A stretch of 64,000 bases of DNA from Rostrohypoxylon terebratum (Eukaryota > Ascomycota > Sordariomycetes > Xylariales > Hypoxylaceae). The stretch lies in contig MU385969.1 of assembly GCA_022497145.1 (NCBI GenBank), positions 23,547 to 87,546 of the forward strand. The letters run 5' to 3'. The notes beneath the pieces were generated by a model. The model was not told the DNA's origin and made no database searches. It was given only the letters and a program-made list of their open reading frames with translations. Positions 31,277 through 42,189 of the stretch are shown here, piece by piece; the first letter of the stretch is position 1; every line of letters starts with the position of its first letter. A program made the translations under genes and the position numbers.

Positions 31277-32116
31277 TCCTATCTAGCTTTAACCCAAGGT
31301 GTGTACTACCTACTCACGAAGCCATATAGCCATCATCGATGGCTTGTAATTCTGGTGCTTGCGGACAACAATTCGTGTGTGTGAAAACCAGTAGTATCCT
31401 CTCTCTGCGCTGGAGTTATCGCGGTTTTCATACTTCACGAGATCACTCTGCCCCCATGGGGGGGTTTTGATCCTCTGCTGAGAGCTTTGTTTCAACTTTG
31501 TATTCATCAAACATCATGTCTCGGGTATGGCAGCAAGCAGATTGTCTACGACTACAAATTGTGTCACAACAAGATTCCAAAAGGTATATTAGGTACCTAC
31601 CATGGTGCTCAGCTATATATATATAATTTGACAAACACAAGGTCCTCTTGCTGATAGAAGTAGCTGACTCTGACATGAAATGAAATGCAATTCGTAGTAT
31701 GATTTTGACTATCATGCCATAAACCCATAAAAGATCCTGTATGGGATGATATAAGTAAGTCCACTTACCTTCCTAAGTATGAAAATAACTCGAAGATAAT
31801 ACCGCACATCTCTCTGTCTCTTGGTTTATTCATACCTCTGACTGGGGCACATCTGTCTAATCTTGACCCCCTTTTGAGGAGTTACATGTCTATTATTTCA
31901 GAAAATACTATAATGTCATAGAACTCAACCTCCCCAACATGGAATACATTTCATGCTTTTTAGGTACTTAGGTATTGTTTAATTAACATTTTCCAGCAGG
32001 TCAATTCTACTAGATAGTAACAATTGCACTTCCAACACCAAATAATCAACCCATTCGGATCTAACACCCCGTCGGGTTAAAAAGAGGGTCTCGAGCCAAC
32101 AGTCCTATCAAATACC

Positions 32117-33676
32117 TTACTTCGCCACACCAATGCAAGCGAAGTACTTCTTGAAAGCCTGCACCTTGATGCTGAGCACGCCATCACGATCTAGTAGCGC
32201 AGCAGGGGGCCAGTACTCAGGCTCGACGCGGTCGAGGAGGCCGAGGTAGGAAGTCAAGCCGCGGGGCTCGGTGACGCCCCACGGGTTGCGCACGATGATG
32301 TACTGATCGTCGTCCTAACCCTCGCTGACCCAGCCCAGCACCGAGTACGCGTGGTTCGCGACCAGGTCGCTGCCGCGGAACACGTCGCCCGTCGCATGCG
32401 TCCAGGCCGCCATCGGGCTGATCGTGCGCTTGTTCACGCTGCACGCGCGCACCAGGCCCGCGAGCTCGGCGGCCGAGTGGTGCCCCGTGAAGTAGTAGCG
32501 CGTCTCGCGGCCGTTGATCTGACTCATAGCTTTGACGGGGTCGCCGTTGTGCGCTTGCGTCAGGTCTGCGCGGTTGCAGTCTTTGGACTTGGTTATCCAC
32601 TTCACGAACGCCTTCTCGTACAGCGCCGGCCAGGCCTCGTAGCCCGTCGCTTGAGCGCGCGTAGATGGGCATGTCGGTGGAGTTGTTGACGGGGACGTAG
32701 TAGTCCACTTCGATGGTGGCGGTCTCCGCGTTGTTGCGTCCGCCCTTGTCGTGGAACTTTACCGAGAGCGCGCGTCGGCTACGTTCCATCGGGCTCGGGA
32801 ACATACGAGTTGACCGATTGATCATGGCGGGGTTGGCCCAAAACACGGAGAAGATGGCGGCGATTAGCCAGCAGTTGCTAGCTGCCCTGAGTCGGGTCAT
32901 CAAATCGGCGCTGGTACTGCTCGCGCAGATTGTGGGAGAATGCGAAGGGCGAGCCGTCCATCATCAACCTACGAGGGATGCCACGGAAGAAGGCTTCGTT
33001 CGTGTCACGCCAAGAACTGTTAGGAGGAGTCCATTCGCGTTCCTCCTTGTTGTGGTGGAAGGAGAGGACGAGATCGTTGATTGTCTCAGTATTTTTGTTA
33101 CCAACGGTTCTTCCGGAGACTGAGCATCAAGTATGAGACGAATCTTCCCGTTCTGCATACGAGCCATCCTGATGCGAGTGTCACCAACTTCCTTTAGGCC
33201 GATCTTCTCGAGATCGTTTAAGGTCATGAGACGGGATAAGTCTGGTGTGACAAGGTCGCGCTCCTCAAGGATCTGTATCTCGTCTTCAGATAACTGCTCA
33301 GCTTGACGTTCCTGCTCATTCAGCTTCAGACCGGCAAATAAGACCGAGTTGTGCGTTAGGTCGAAGGGCTCTTCATAATTTGTCTGTAAGACATCTGAAA
33401 TGATACGCGAGGTCGACAGAGCGTGACGGTCTAATTTATGACCAATCATAGCTTCCACTAGAGCGTAGGGGTTAATGGCGCCGACGTTAACATCTTTGGG
33501 TGGTTCATCTGGAGAGGGTTCTCGGCCAAGCAGAGGGCTGTCATCACTCTCATCACCGAGATCCTCGTATCCATTTTGTGGCCTGTGAGGGCCTCGAGGA
33601 GCGCGTATGCATCGATCTTGTTGTTGAGCATCGCGCGCAACGATGAAGAGTCGAAGTGTGAACCTGAAGAGACCAT
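32117..33676 (-). pseudogene. Calpain-family cysteine protease pseudogene
   Basis: All three catalytic regions of a calpain (C2 peptidase) are visible but lie in different frames. The Cys box SNCWLIAAI is near 32880, the His box ANHAYSVLG near 32355 and the Asn box VRNPWG near 32285. A stretch before the Cys box (NDLVLSFHHNKEEREWTPP, DTNEAFFRGIPRRLMMDG) is typical of fungal calpain-like proteins. Breaks: a frame change near 33570, one next to the Cys box near 32895, one near 32660, and an in-frame TAG just after GWVSEG near 32316. The N-terminal part has two copies of an AYALLEALTGHKMD-like motif. Frame changes near splice-like sites might be introns, but the stop and the Cys-box shift are not explained that way. 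The 3' half is clearly GC-richer than its surroundings. Confidence 0.8.
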
Positions 33677-34804
33677 TTTGAATGTGTGTTGAAATGGATA
33701 ATCTGCGGGCTTGTATGAAGGAAGACCTTGATGATTCTATAGTGGATTAAACGTCCTATGTCGACATTCGATATCAAAGTGAGAATGGAATTTATATGGG
33801 ATATGTTCTACTTTTACAACCCTCGCAGAAGACGAGTCCCCGGCATTCATCCACTCTACTTGAACTATGGGTGCCCATAGGTGATTCTGCAGTTGCTACA
33901 ATGTACCGATGATATAATGTCAAGTAGAAATAGTTTACCTATATTATGTTTCTACTTCATGTCTTCCAGCAGCTAATATGTGTTTCTCCCCCGCATGTCC
34001 CCTACCCATAAACCATGTCGCCTCATTCCGCATTGGAAGGTTTTAGCTTAAAAAAATCTTATTTCTTATTCATCTCAAAGATCGGCTTATATAAATCTTT
34101 CAATGAGCCTGTCGCCTCAACCTTATTTGGCAAGATTGAAAAACTCTTTCTCGTTCAGTTGGTGTATTAAAGCAAAACAAGGTTTCCTAACGAGGTGCGT
34201 AGCAAAGACAATGACAATGGATTCTCAGCTTACTTCCTATGGCGAGAAACACAATATGCGTCCATACGAACGGATTTATCAAATCTCCAGCATGAAAGAT
34301 TACTAGCTGCCTGATACATATTCCATAAACATTCCAGCGAAGTTCGGGAGATATGTCGCCGGTAAGTTAATCTCGTGAGGACAGAAAGATTTCCACGAAA
34401 AGTTCATATTGTCAAAAGATCTATAACCTTAGAGTCGGGATTGATGTTCTGCTGGAATATAAGGTGGCTGGGAGTTTACGCCCTGTATCTTAGGGTATAT
34501 AATGTACTATCACAGACCACTACAGTAGTCCTAGCAACTTAACCTTCTAATATACATCAATAATACTCATAACCTGCGTCTATTTCAACATGTTCCATAT
34601 GATGTACGGTATTAGAAACTTCTTTAAGAAAGTGTATATAACCTGTTGGTTAAAGTACGGGTGTGCATGAGGTATTCGAGGACCTAAAAGGCCAGATTCA
34701 TTCTGAAAACAACGCCCGTAATACCGGGCGGTACTGGATCATGGATGTGAAACCCCCGTAATGATAGTGGCTTAGAGACTTCGATGCGCTAGAGTCACAG
34801 GCGT

Positions 34805-34894
34805 CTTAGCGCACTTTTATGATAGAAACCCGCTATAGTTACGGGCTACTGTAGTTCTTTCTATAGAGCCTCTAGTGTACCATAAAGCGCTAAG
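34805..34894. repeat. Inverted-repeat element of about 90 bases
   Basis: CTTAGCGCACTTTTATG at the left and CATAAAGCGCTAAG at the right are inverted copies with a small gap. TA dinucleotides border the GCGC core. It may be a remnant of a TA-inserting transposon. Confidence 0.55.
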
Positions 34895-34903
34895 TTGCTT
34901 ACA

Positions 34904-34962
34904 TTTTCAGGGGCTTGGGTGTTAGAAAACGGTGCTATTCAAGCACCCCTTACCCCTGAAAA
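34904..34962. repeat. Hairpin
   Basis: TTTTCAGGGGCTTGGGTG is opposed to GCACCCCTTACCCCTGAAAA. The outer ten bases pair perfectly and the inner ones with mismatches, with a loop of about 20 bases. Confidence 0.65.
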
Positions 34963-35144
34963 GTCAACCCCTAGCATGACATAGGTACAGCCCCAAAGAA
35001 CCTTCTCGCTCCATGATAAATAGTATTCTGCATTCATTGGTCTTGTCATTGAAGTCTCATTAGACTCAATAGGAAATCCAGGACACACATATTATTACCT
35101 TACAATATCTACCTATATTTTATATTCAATAGGATGTCCGTACA

Positions 35145-38100
35145 TTACCTCGGCAACTCTGCAGCTAGCTTTCGTCCTCTCCGAATCCAAGCCCAAAATG
35201 AACTATTACCAACTCTCCTTGTTTGGCTACTATCGTTTGTGGCAAGGGAATCGCCTTTCTGCAGATGACTCTCAAACCCGGGGGTGCCAAAACCAGAGTC
35301 TTTGTCTGACCAATCCACATTTTGACCAAGCTGCGCTGGCTGTTGAAAATTTAGGCCAAAGACAGTTATCATTAAAAATACCCCGACAGCGACGCCAACT
35401 AGTACAAGTGTTAATATGCCACCTCTAGTAAATTGGAGTAGGTAGTATGTATTTACCTATGATTCCATACACCTTCCCCGGGGTTTTCTGCGAAGCCTCG
35501 TAATCTAAAGCGAACATCGACGAAAGGAACGAAAGAGGCAGCTATATAAGGTTAGTCAGAGTGAATACATCGGCAGATATTATTGCTGAAGAGAAAGAAA
35601 TAAGGCATTAAAAGAATCATAACGTACAAAAATCGTAGTTATAATAGTGAATGTCATGAGAGTTCGGCCCTGCGCCATACTTTCATTGGTTTGTTTGTTA
35701 GCTTCCGTCGCTAATGTATTGGCGGTTTTGGCCTGGACATTTCCTGTTTCGTTCTGCTCTAAAGCGAGGATTGTGTCCACCTATTACTCAGCAATTAGTC
35801 TTCCGAAATAACTACCATGGCAGATTGTGTTGATCTCACAGCTGAATGGATCCGATCTGCAGCTCGGTCCATGGCTTCAATACCATTAATGATACGAGCT
35901 GCCGAATATTCCAGATCTGGAGCAGTGGTCGCTTTGGAGATACCACTGTTGGTGAGTACATTGTTCAGCTGGGCTTGAACAGTGTGCTGATGCGTGGCAA
36001 TTGTCTTGAGAATGTTAAGCTCATCAAGAATATCTTTGATATCGCAAGAGAGACTGGCAGCTTTACAGATAGCCTTTGACACGTTCTCGGCCGACAGTGC
36101 GTCACTTCCATCGTCTTTTCTCTTATCCAGGCTAAATTTTTCATACAGCTTTGCTTCCTTGATTGCCTATAACCGATCCAAATGTTAGAGTTCAGTTGCA
36201 ATGTTAGGCATTTCTCATGTAGGAGGGAAGACCAACAATTTCATTGATTGCCTTGAAGTATATCTGACGCGTGGATTGGCCTATTCGGTTGGCTTGCATT
36301 TGGTCTCCTTCGTATAGGTCGACGCAGTAATCAATCAGGACTTTGCTCATGTCAACTGCTGTTCTGGGCTGAGCATGGCTTTCACCCGCTTCGGTTTTCC
36401 TGCCAAGATACCCGAAAATATCTGACAATAAGGAGTCTTTCATTTTGTGGACAGGATGCGTGGTGGCGGTGATCAACAAGTCTTCCGAACATATTAGTAT
36501 CAATAGACAAATACCAACATAGATACTATAAACCCACCTTTTCTGATCACCCATACCCACAGTTGGTTCACTCGAAGAACTGTCCAAAAGGGGGGCTCTT
36601 TTCCATCAGATTCTAGTATTTTCGTGACAACCTGTGTCTTGTTGCGATACCTTCTATCATTCTGAGACAGAGAATCATCTGCAAAGTGGTAGTATGATTC
36701 GTCAAGTGTTGGAGAGCCATGGATCACTTTATTCTCGTAAGCGTTCAATAAGTCTCGGTGTTGATCTTTGGCTTTTTTCAAGTCTTGGTGTATTTTGTCA
36801 TCTTGACCCGGATTCGCGCGAAGCTTCTTCGAAAATGTGAGGTATGGCATCTAAGTAGGTAAGTATTTAGTCAATAGTTGTGCAACATGATTGAATTGTG
36901 AGATGGGTTTTCCTACGTATATTGCTTTATACTCGTTATTCCCATGTGACTAGCGCACCATCAGTTAGTCATAAAACAGTTGGAGATCTAAGATGAGTTA
37001 AACGTGGTAATGGCATCACTTACAACACATTGGGGCTTCATGGATCGCGATGGGGATTTTCTGTCGGGAACCTGAAGCCAACTATCTCCGAAAAAGGAAG
37101 TCATCTCATTGAATTCGTTTTCTTTCGTTTCTTTCTCTTCACTGTTTTGGGCGTCTTGACTTTCATCCCACATAATTCTCTTCAAAAGATCCTATGAAAT
37201 TAGTTAATATACAGTTGAAATACTGTTTTCATTTATATTTTTCCCTATTTCACCTGTGTATACTTACATTCATCCATACCATCTGCCTTTGGTTAGAAAA
37301 TATTGCATTATTCGACGAGGCGTGAATTTTATGCTTACATTGGTAGCTGGTAAGTGAATCCAAGTGAGCTTTGGGTCTTCTTTGATGTACATCTCATGCA
37401 AAGCCCATTTCTTCTCGAGAGGTTTTGAATACACCGTCGACTTTTCCTCGAAGACTTTGCCTAGATTAGTCTTAACTTCTTTGGATATCGCTTTGGGCCC
37501 TCTATCATAGATGGTGTCTTTGACACTTCGGAAACGCCTCAAGAACCCTGACCCAGCCTCGCCCTCGTAGAATTCAATAATTGCTGCCTCAAACTTCTGT
37601 GTCATTTCTGCTGGTTTATTTTCAACTCCAGGCTTTTTGAAAGGCCCGCGACGCCTCGAAGTTTGAGTAAATGGGGGATCGAGCAAGATATCCCTGATGA
37701 GCGTCATATTTGTACCTTGCTGGGTATGGGTCGCCTCTTGCTTCTGTGTATCCTCCTGTTTTTGACCTTTTCTCTCTTTGCCTGCAGATCTACCTCTTGT
37801 TTGGTGTGGTTCAACCTTGTTCTCTGCTATCTCGGAAACTCGTTTCTCGGCATAGTTCAACGCGCTCTTGCGATATTCTTCCGTGTCAGGGGTAGGGGGT
37901 AAAGTAGACAAAACAAACCACAATGCCTTTGGCATTTCCTTATAAGTTGCCCATTGAATGAGGCTCTCAACATCTTCAGAGGACTTATTACTTAGCTGGT
38001 TTTTGCTTTTCTTGAATATCATCTCTGCAATGTCATGTCTGTCGGCACTCTCAGTTGCCCAGACAATGGCATCCTGCTCGTCATATCTGCCCAAAACCGC

Positions 38101-39633
38101 ATTTTCCATTTTACCTAGTAAAACCCTCACAGTATCTGGCTCATATGCTTCGATTGCCACTGACAGTGCCGTCCTGCCCTCCTTATTCTCGATATCGAAG
38201 TCTTCGATTTGCATTTTCTTCATGATAAGCTGAACCCTTCTTATGTCTCGTCTTGCCGATAGATGTAGGGCTGTATCTCCATTGGTAGTCATTGCTTTTA
38301 AACTGGCATTACGGTGGAGAAGGATTTCTAGTACAGCGCAATACTGGTCAGATCCTTGTGGGATATTCTTCGCGATTATGGGCGAGTCCGGGTTAAACTT
38401 TTCGGGGTCTTTCTCGTATGGATCTTGAGACCAACCGTCAGCTTCGCTTGCGTAATGTAACGCAGTCTTGCCTTCTTTGCCAATCACATCGATAGATGCG
38501 CCTGCATCAAGCAGCGCTTGGACGATATTAGCATATCCTTGTTGGCTTCCAATATGGAGAGAGATCTCCGGCTTTTCGAGACTAATGTATTTGTTTGTAA
38601 TCTCAGTATGTCGCTCTTGGCATGCGTGCATCAACGCGGTCCATCCACGATTCGACAAGAGGTTCCATTTAACATCATGCTCAACCAGGATATTAACCCC
38701 GTCCTCGAAGCCGTGTTCGCATGCTACCATGAGAGGAGTGATTCCATCGTTGTCTGGTATATTTACGTCAACTCTTTCATTTCCAGCCAGTATGCGTGTA
38801 ATGGCTATAGAGTCTTGACGGATAGCTGCAGAGAGAGGGGTTCTTCCCTGGTTGTCTGTTTTGTTGATATCCGCCCCCTTTTCCAATAAGTAGATGACTA
38901 TCTCTTCATATTCGCACTCAACTGCTATGTGTAATGGGGTCAACCCGTCGTCGTTTTCGATATTGATGCTAGCTTGGCTTTTCTCCAGGATGGTTTTAGC
39001 GAAGGTCATCTCCCCATATTTGCACGCGTAGAAAAGGGCGGTTGATTTGCGGTAATTGACTGCCGTAGTATCCGCCCCAGCATCTGCCAAACACCGAACG
39101 AGATCATCGCTCCACTGTAGTGATGCGGTTATTAAGGGAGTCTGTTGTTTGTAATCTCTGGCCTCAAGGTTCGCGCCCGCATCCAACAAAAGACAGACAA
39201 GTTCTGGGTTCTCTCGAAGACAGGCATAGTGTAACGGATGCTGACCATCATCATCTTCTATCAAGACGGAAGCCCCGGCATAAATCAATTTCTTGACTGC
39301 ACCTATGCACTCTCTCCAAATAGCTATGTGCAAGGGAGTTCGCTTATGGTCGCTCTTGCAAGGGGTATTGATGTCTTTCTTGTTGACCAATAGTTCAGCG
39401 AGTTTATCAGCGTCGTAATTGGCGTCCGTTTGCGTCTGGAGAAATTCGTATAACGGTGTTCTAGCGTTTGTAGACGTAGTCATATCAACAACTAGATATT
39501 TCCTCTCTGTACTGCTAGCGGTCGTGTTGGAGATTTCTTGAGCTCCCGGGTCAACCACCGCATCTGGGCTTTGTTGTGATGTCTCCATGTTAGGATCAGA
39601 GACTTCCTCGGTGGTATTGTTATTCTCAGTCAT
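35145..39633 (-). CDS. Ankyrin-repeat protein with C-terminal CorA-like transporter domain
   Basis: Nine exons: 39633-37339, 37282-37268, 37191-37024, 36850-36538, 36481-36237, 36166-35840, 35780-35628, 35541-35471 and 35424-35145. They join in phase to 1288 residues. Residues 100-480 hold about ten ankyrin repeats (RTPLHIAIWRECIGAVKKLI, HPLHYACLRENPELVCLLL, GLTPLHIAVECEYEEIV). The C-terminal third follows the fungal CorA-like pattern: WIHLPATNMVWMN, VNQLWVWVIRKDLLITATTHP, a helical stalk (IKDILDELNIL), NVQAKTA, and two final membrane helices (FTIITTIFLPLSFLSSMFAL and GILTLVLVGVAVGVFLMI). CorA proteins carry magnesium across membranes. The usual GMN filter triplet is not seen after the first helix, so transport is uncertain. 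Exon 2 is only 15 bases (MVWMN). The last intron (46 bases) is the least sure. Confidence 0.9.
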
Positions 39634-41107
39634 GATGATTGAAAATTATTTTTTGCACTAACGAAGGTAAGAATGAGAGAACTCAATCGCGGTCTGAGTC
39701 TGAACGAAGTTGTCGGCATGGGATGAGGCTGAAGGAGAAAGGGGTCGTCCTGTAAGATATATTCCATATTATCAGTAGTAATTCCTATTCATATTACTCA
39801 CCTGTTAAAAATGAAAATCGCCGACTACATCAAGAAGCTAGATGAGCTGAATGTGTATGATGGTTACATCGTGCTCGACTCCGGAAATTCTACCAGGAAC
39901 GGAATCGCATGTAAGCATGGAGGGAGGGTTCTTTCAGCTAATAACGTGGATCTTAAGTCGCAATGAAGTTTCCAACTTTCCTCCAGGACTGGATTTTAAG
40001 CAGTTCACCGAAACAAATCAATAATTAGCAATCTTTATAGCACAAAACGGGAAGGTGGAAGGGCAGTATCGGTGGCTTTCCCACACCAGCTTTCCCAAAA
40101 TCCTCGCATGATCTAACATCACCCCCAACAATCTAAATACTTACCTAGCATACCTACCTAGGTGAGCACATACTAGGGACCCGAAGAATACTAACAGACG
40201 AGGCTGCGGATGATGCAATCTACACCCCCCCGTCCACATCCATGGATCTTCAGGGATATTAAGTCGGCGATGTCATGCAGCCCCCGAGTCCTAGGCAGAG
40301 GTAATCACCGACATCGCAGAAAAAATCACTCATGGGCAAGCCGCATTGTATGAACCATCTTAGAACAGCAGCGTGGAGGCCGCCAATTAACCCCCTATGC
40401 TACAGCCCTACAAGGCCGACTTTATCGCGTCTATGTACATTACCGCGTTCAAGCCAGCAGCAGCTCCCCTCCTCCACCCGCCTTCTTTCCACAATAGGAA
40501 AAGAGCAGCAGCAGTAGCAGTCGAGAAGTACGACCTTCATCTATACCCAACGAGCCAGAGCTCTTCCTTTCCCCATCCAACAAAGCAGCTGTAGCAATAG
40601 TGGTAGTAATCGTGGTTATGGTTGTGGTTGTGGTGGTGGCGGTGGGAATTCGGGAAATGCGTAGAAAGAAGGTTAGGTGTGACGGAAGGTGGGATATCAG
40701 ATGAGTGTAAAATGTAAATCAAGAACAATGATGATGCAACGCCGGTGCGGTGGCCGAAGAAAAAGACTCCGGCCGTCAAATCTATGAACCCGTACCATGC
40801 TCCTGAACGAAAGGAACCGAAATCAATGTTCATCATAATCTCGTTGCGAAGCTGGTGCTGTTGTATATATGCAGACGCACCCATCCCTCGCACTCAACTA
40901 ATGATGGCCTTATCTGGTATACGATTGATGCCGCGATGATGCTAATTTAGTGTCGTTTGCTCGTTATTTTCCGTGCGCCGTAAGGAATATTACCCTCAAG
41001 ATTCTTCAGGGTTTTCGATTCCAACCCTACCGAGTGTGTATATGACTTATCTTGAAAGCCGTTTTTGTGAGGCTTCTCCTTTTTTTTCCATCTTGTAGCA
41101 CTGGTCA
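39634..41107. other. Intergenic region between island and core genes
   Basis: No supported gene. Short frames at 40332-40594 and 40537-40939 overlap on both strands and look accidental. A GTGGTTGTGGTTGTGGTGGTGG stretch lies near 40605-40640. Confidence 0.5.
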
Positions 41108-42189
41108 CTACCAAGGCCCGACCGAGACAGGCGATCCGTAGTTACCTGACATCAAATCGTCTAGAATCGAGCTTTGGCCACCGGACGTATTCGGCATTCC
41201 GCCGCTCGATCCACTAACCCAACCTAGATTTGTACTCATAGACGAAATTGCGGCTCCGAGTCTGCCACCTGATTGCTGATTATGCTTGACAAGGATATGG
41301 TCCCATCCAGCCGAATGTAGAGTAAAGCCAGCGCCCCTTTTCGACGCTTCGTTGATAACTAGAGCCCACGCCTTAGATATCTCATCGTATGCGTTCTCCT
41401 TGTGATGCCGGTGACTTTCCCACTCAGGCAGATCATGGACCACCTTGGTAGCCCCGTCGAGATATTGTAGGGAAACGTTGGCGCTAGTCTCGTTGGGAGG
41501 GAGATACTGGGGAGTAAAATCGGTAAGGGCTTCGAGGAGCGCCACAAGGGGTTGCTTGACTCGGTAGTATGTGTAGTCGGAACTTGAATCACCGTAGGGG
41601 AAGGCATCTCGTAGCTTGTCTTGGTATTCTCTCAGAACCTGTAACGCGCACTCAACGGTCGGCCTTGGAGCACTCTTGACAACCTCCTCGCCGATCTCGG
41701 GTTGTCGTTCACAAATGGTCTGGAGTACGGTTCGGAGTTGTGTGGCGTCAAGGGTCTCAAGAAGCCTAGGAAGGGATAGAGGCCTCCCGACTATTTCGTT
41801 CGATCGAATCTTCTTAGTGGCTCTTGGAGCAAGTTGTCGGGATTGGATAGCTGGCGAGTTTGTAGGCGAAACGGACATTTCGTCGCCATCATCTTCGGCC
41901 TTTCGCTTTCGACTTGGACCGGGAGGATTATAGAATGGGGAAGACACTGTTTTGGAAATGATTGTTAGCTCGCAGCTCCGATTGCGTAATCCATTTATTC
42001 ATAACACGACCAAGCCAATCTCCTGCTACTACAAGCCATCGCAAAATAACCAAAATGAATACTCCTCAATGCACTACTAGATCTACTAGATAGCCCGAAA
42101 TACGTACTTGAACGTGTGGGAGAACGTCGGTTAAGATCGTGTTGATGCGAGAAAAAAGACGGTGGCTGCGGGGACAGCAGCACGTTCAT
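41108..42189 (-). CDS. STS1: Nuclear proteasome tethering factor Sts1/Cut8
   Basis: Two exons, 42189-42108 and 41946-41108, are split by a 161-base intron and give 306 residues. The N-terminus MNVLLSPQPPSFFSHQHD followed by a basic RKRKAEDD segment (nuclear signal) is typical of Cut8/Sts1. The core is PLSLPRLLETLDATQLRTVL, RPTVECALQVLREYQDKLRD and AFPYG, then TYYRVKQPLVALLEALTDFT and the helical WESHRHHKENAYDEISKAW. Sts1/Cut8 holds 26S proteasomes at the nuclear envelope and is needed for ubiquitin-dependent turnover in the nucleus and for chromosome segregation. The C-terminal 60 residues are Gly/Ser-rich. The gene is intact and marks the start of the conserved block. Confidence 0.93.

Larger units (their letters stand above)
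30007..32116. other. Intergenic, repeat-bearing region
   Basis: No gene recognised. Around 30525-30600 there are short GGATCTGTT/CAGATCC inverted words. A dispersed repeat and a telomeric hairpin are listed separately. The rest is AT-rich. Confidence 0.5.
33677..35144. other. Intergenic region with hairpins
   Basis: No gene recognised; a frame at 34103-34306 has no support. It holds two inverted-repeat hairpins, listed separately. Confidence 0.5.

Noticed and set aside
32351..32689. GC-rich plus-strand frames opposite the calpain relic
   Set aside because: They are frame shadows of a GC-rich coding relic, with low-complexity Arg/Ala/Val content and no motif.
36988..37185. Separate small genes along 35145-37185
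   Set aside because: Each frame joins in phase with its neighbours through good splice sites to give one ankyrin-CorA protein.
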